A program made the translations under genes and the position numbers. From Vibrio cyclitrophicus (lineage in GTDB: Bacteria > Pseudomonadota > Gammaproteobacteria > Enterobacterales > Vibrionaceae), in the NCBI GenBank assembly GCA_023206055.1, contig CP065366.1, positions 2,480,001-2,544,000 on the forward strand: a stretch of DNA of 64,000 bases, written 5' to 3'. The notes below the pieces were generated by a model. It did not search any database. It saw only the letters and a list, made by a program, of their open reading frames with translations, and was not told the origin of the DNA. Shown in pieces: positions 62,985-64,000 of the stretch (within the stretch, counting starts at the first letter, position 1; every line of letters begins with the position of its first letter).

Positions 62985-63130
62985 ACCTTTCCAAACACGG
63001 GAGGCATAATCATTTCCAATTAAGCCCTTGTGACAACATGTCACTGGCTCTTGATGCGTATCGGTACAGCAAATACCACTGTGCGACTTAGCATACGAGA
63101 GCTCGGAGTTATGGCAACTGAGCGTTATAT
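62985..63130 (-). ncRNA. Molybdenum cofactor (Moco) RNA motif, probable riboswitch upstream of moaA
   Basis: The leader just before moaA has, on the minus strand, the conserved end GCCTCCCGT...GGAAAGGTGT next to the ribosome binding site, as in the E. coli moaA Moco motif. A hairpin (gtgaca/tgtcac, 63030-63044) sits inside a GAGCC...GGGCTT helix. Moco RNA motifs repress moaA translation when the cofactor is plentiful. The 5' boundary is approximate. Upstream, 63131-63314 holds the divergent promoters and no gene. Confidence 0.82.
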
Positions 63131-63314
63131 TCACACGCGCAGTAGCTGAGTAATAAAATACTTAATATTTGTACGTGAATCTAGCTCTGATGGTAAAAAA
63201 CGGGCCACATCGGCAAAAAAAACGTATCAAACCCTCAAAATAACTCTTGTTGAGTATATAGCGAGAAGCATTTAACCTAAATTATAGTTGGTAATAATCT
63301 AATAAGAACAAAAA

Positions 63315-64000
63315 ATGAATATTTACGCTTCAAAGAAAGTCGTAGCAATCGGTGGTGGCCATGGCTTAGGTCGCATGTTAGCTGCATTAAAAGACTTTGG
63401 TCACAACGCAACTGGCATTGTTGCAACGACAGATAACGGAGGTTCCACTGGACGTATTCGAGATTGCCAAGGTGGTATCGCATGGGGAGATACACGTAAC
63501 TGTATCAACCAATTGATCACCGAACCTTCAATCAGCTCGATGATGTTTGAATACCGCTTTCGTGGCCAAGGCGAACTCGATGGTCATAACTTAGGTAACC
63601 TCATGCTCACAGCATTAGACAACCTCTCAGTTCGTCCGTTGGAAGCAATTAACCTAATTCGAAATATGCTTAAGGTCGACGTTAATATCGTGCCGATGAC
63701 AGAGCACCCTTCTGACCTCACAGCCCTATCAATGGACGGCCGCTGGGTAACTGGTGAAACCAATGTTGATGACATGACAGAAAAACTGCGCATGATGGAC
63801 TTGTCGCCAGAAGTACCAGCAACCAAAGAGGCCGTTGCCGCGGTGGAAGAAGCAGACTGCATAGTGCTTGGCCCAGGCAGCTTTTTAACCAGTGTTATGC
63901 CTCCGCTGCTACTGCCAGAAATTGGTAAAGCCATCGCTGGAAACACTAAGGCAAAAGTTATCTTCATTGAAAACCTGTCTCCAGAACACGGTCCAGCAGG
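63315..64000 (+). CDS. YvcK/YbhK-family protein (gluconeogenesis factor family), cut by the window end
   Basis: The frame from ATG at 63315 stays open to the window edge, giving 228 complete codons. It opens with VVAIGGGHGLGRML, followed by VATTDNGGSTGRIRDC, GGIAWGDTRNCINQLI, GHNLGNLML, VRPLEAINLIRN and CIVLGPGSF, all hallmarks of the CofD-like YvcK/YbhK family. YvcK proteins bind UDP-GlcNAc and are needed for growth on gluconeogenic sources and for cell-wall control in some bacteria; the E. coli neighbour of moaA is ybhK. The ribosome binding site is poor. The gene diverges from moaA. Confidence 0.93.
   Translation, partial: MNIYASKKVVAIGGGHGLGRMLAALKDFGHNATGIVATTDNGGSTGRIRDCQGGIAWGDTRNCINQLITEPSISSMMFEYRFRGQGELDGHNLGNLMLTALDNLSVRPLEAINLIRNMLKVDVNIVPMTEHPSDLTALSMDGRWVTGETNVDDMTEKLRMMDLSPEVPATKEAVAAVEEADCIVLGPGSFLTSVMPPLLLPEIGKAIAGNTKAKVIFIENLSPEHGPA

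Noticed and set aside
62838..63134. 98-codon frame across the moaA leader
   Set aside because: It overlaps both moaA and the Moco RNA motif in another frame and has no recognisable domain.
1..64000. CRISPR arrays, tRNA/rRNA genes, integron sites, phage genes
   Set aside because: None was seen: no regularly spaced repeats of CRISPR size, no cloverleaf-like sequence noticed, and no phage or integrase gene.

Overview
The window reads as chromosomal DNA of a marine gammaproteobacterium of the genus Vibrio, probably near the Splendidus clade. The gene families and gene order are those of a Vibrio core chromosome: rne/rluC/yceF/yceD/rpmF/plsX/fab, fadR-nhaB, ackA-pta beside yfbV, moaABCDE, oppABCDF and metG/mrp/udk. 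FadR carries the vibrio-type insertion, and a typical vibrio palindromic repeat is present. The species assignment is inference only. I see no prophage, integron, CRISPR array, rRNA, tRNA, complete insertion sequence or toxin locus. The DNA is almost entirely housekeeping.

Layout. 1-3.3 kb: the tail of imuB, then dnaE2, parts of the ImuB/DnaE2 mutagenic translesion synthesis module. 3.3-4.6 kb: a small unannotated ORF and cheV. 4.7-7.8 kb: mlc divergent from pykA. 7.8-10.5 kb: a patatin lipase, a 29-residue YnhF-like membrane peptide and two predicted outer-membrane proteins. 10.6-12.1 kb: ptsG, the glucose PTS permease and a classic Mlc target. 12.5-23.1 kb: one long minus-strand block, yceD-rpmF-plsX-fabH-fabD-fabG-acpP-fabF-pabC-mltG-tmk-holB-tatD, joining ribosome, fatty acid, folate, cell wall and replication functions and punctuated by hairpins. 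23.2-28.7 kb: yceF, rluC and rne with its long structured 5' leader. 28.9-36.2 kb: a SulP transporter, an LMW tyrosine phosphatase, a corrinoid adenosyltransferase, AsmA, udk and mrp. 36.3-43.7 kb: metG, a DUF1456 gene, fadR divergent from nhaB, dsbB and a SEC-C protein. 43.9-48.7 kb: dusC, a membrane diguanylate cyclase, a decayed glycoside hydrolase remnant, an orphan ABC substrate-binding protein and yfbV. 49-52.6 kb: ackA-pta. 52.6-60 kb: a glutathionyl-hydroquinone reductase gene with a MITE-like palindrome beside its start, then oppABCDF. 60.1-63 kb: moaABCDE behind a molybdenum-cofactor RNA motif. 63.3 kb to the end: a YvcK-family gene cut by the window edge.

How the genes connect: Mlc (glucose-responsive repressor), PtsG, pyruvate kinase and AckA/Pta form a sugar-to-acetate axis. 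FadR and the fab cluster represent lipid control and synthesis. The moa operon makes molybdopterin under a probable riboswitch. I found no convincing new multi-gene system. The best leads are non-coding or very small: a multi-hairpin leader before nhaB, a 31-codon ORF with its own terminator after cheV, a 22-bp-phased repeat array upstream of oppA, a MITE-like palindrome 30 bp before the hydroquinone reductase gene, ROK-type palindromes before mlc and ptsG, and a degraded GH13 fragment directly downstream of an orphan substrate-binding protein.
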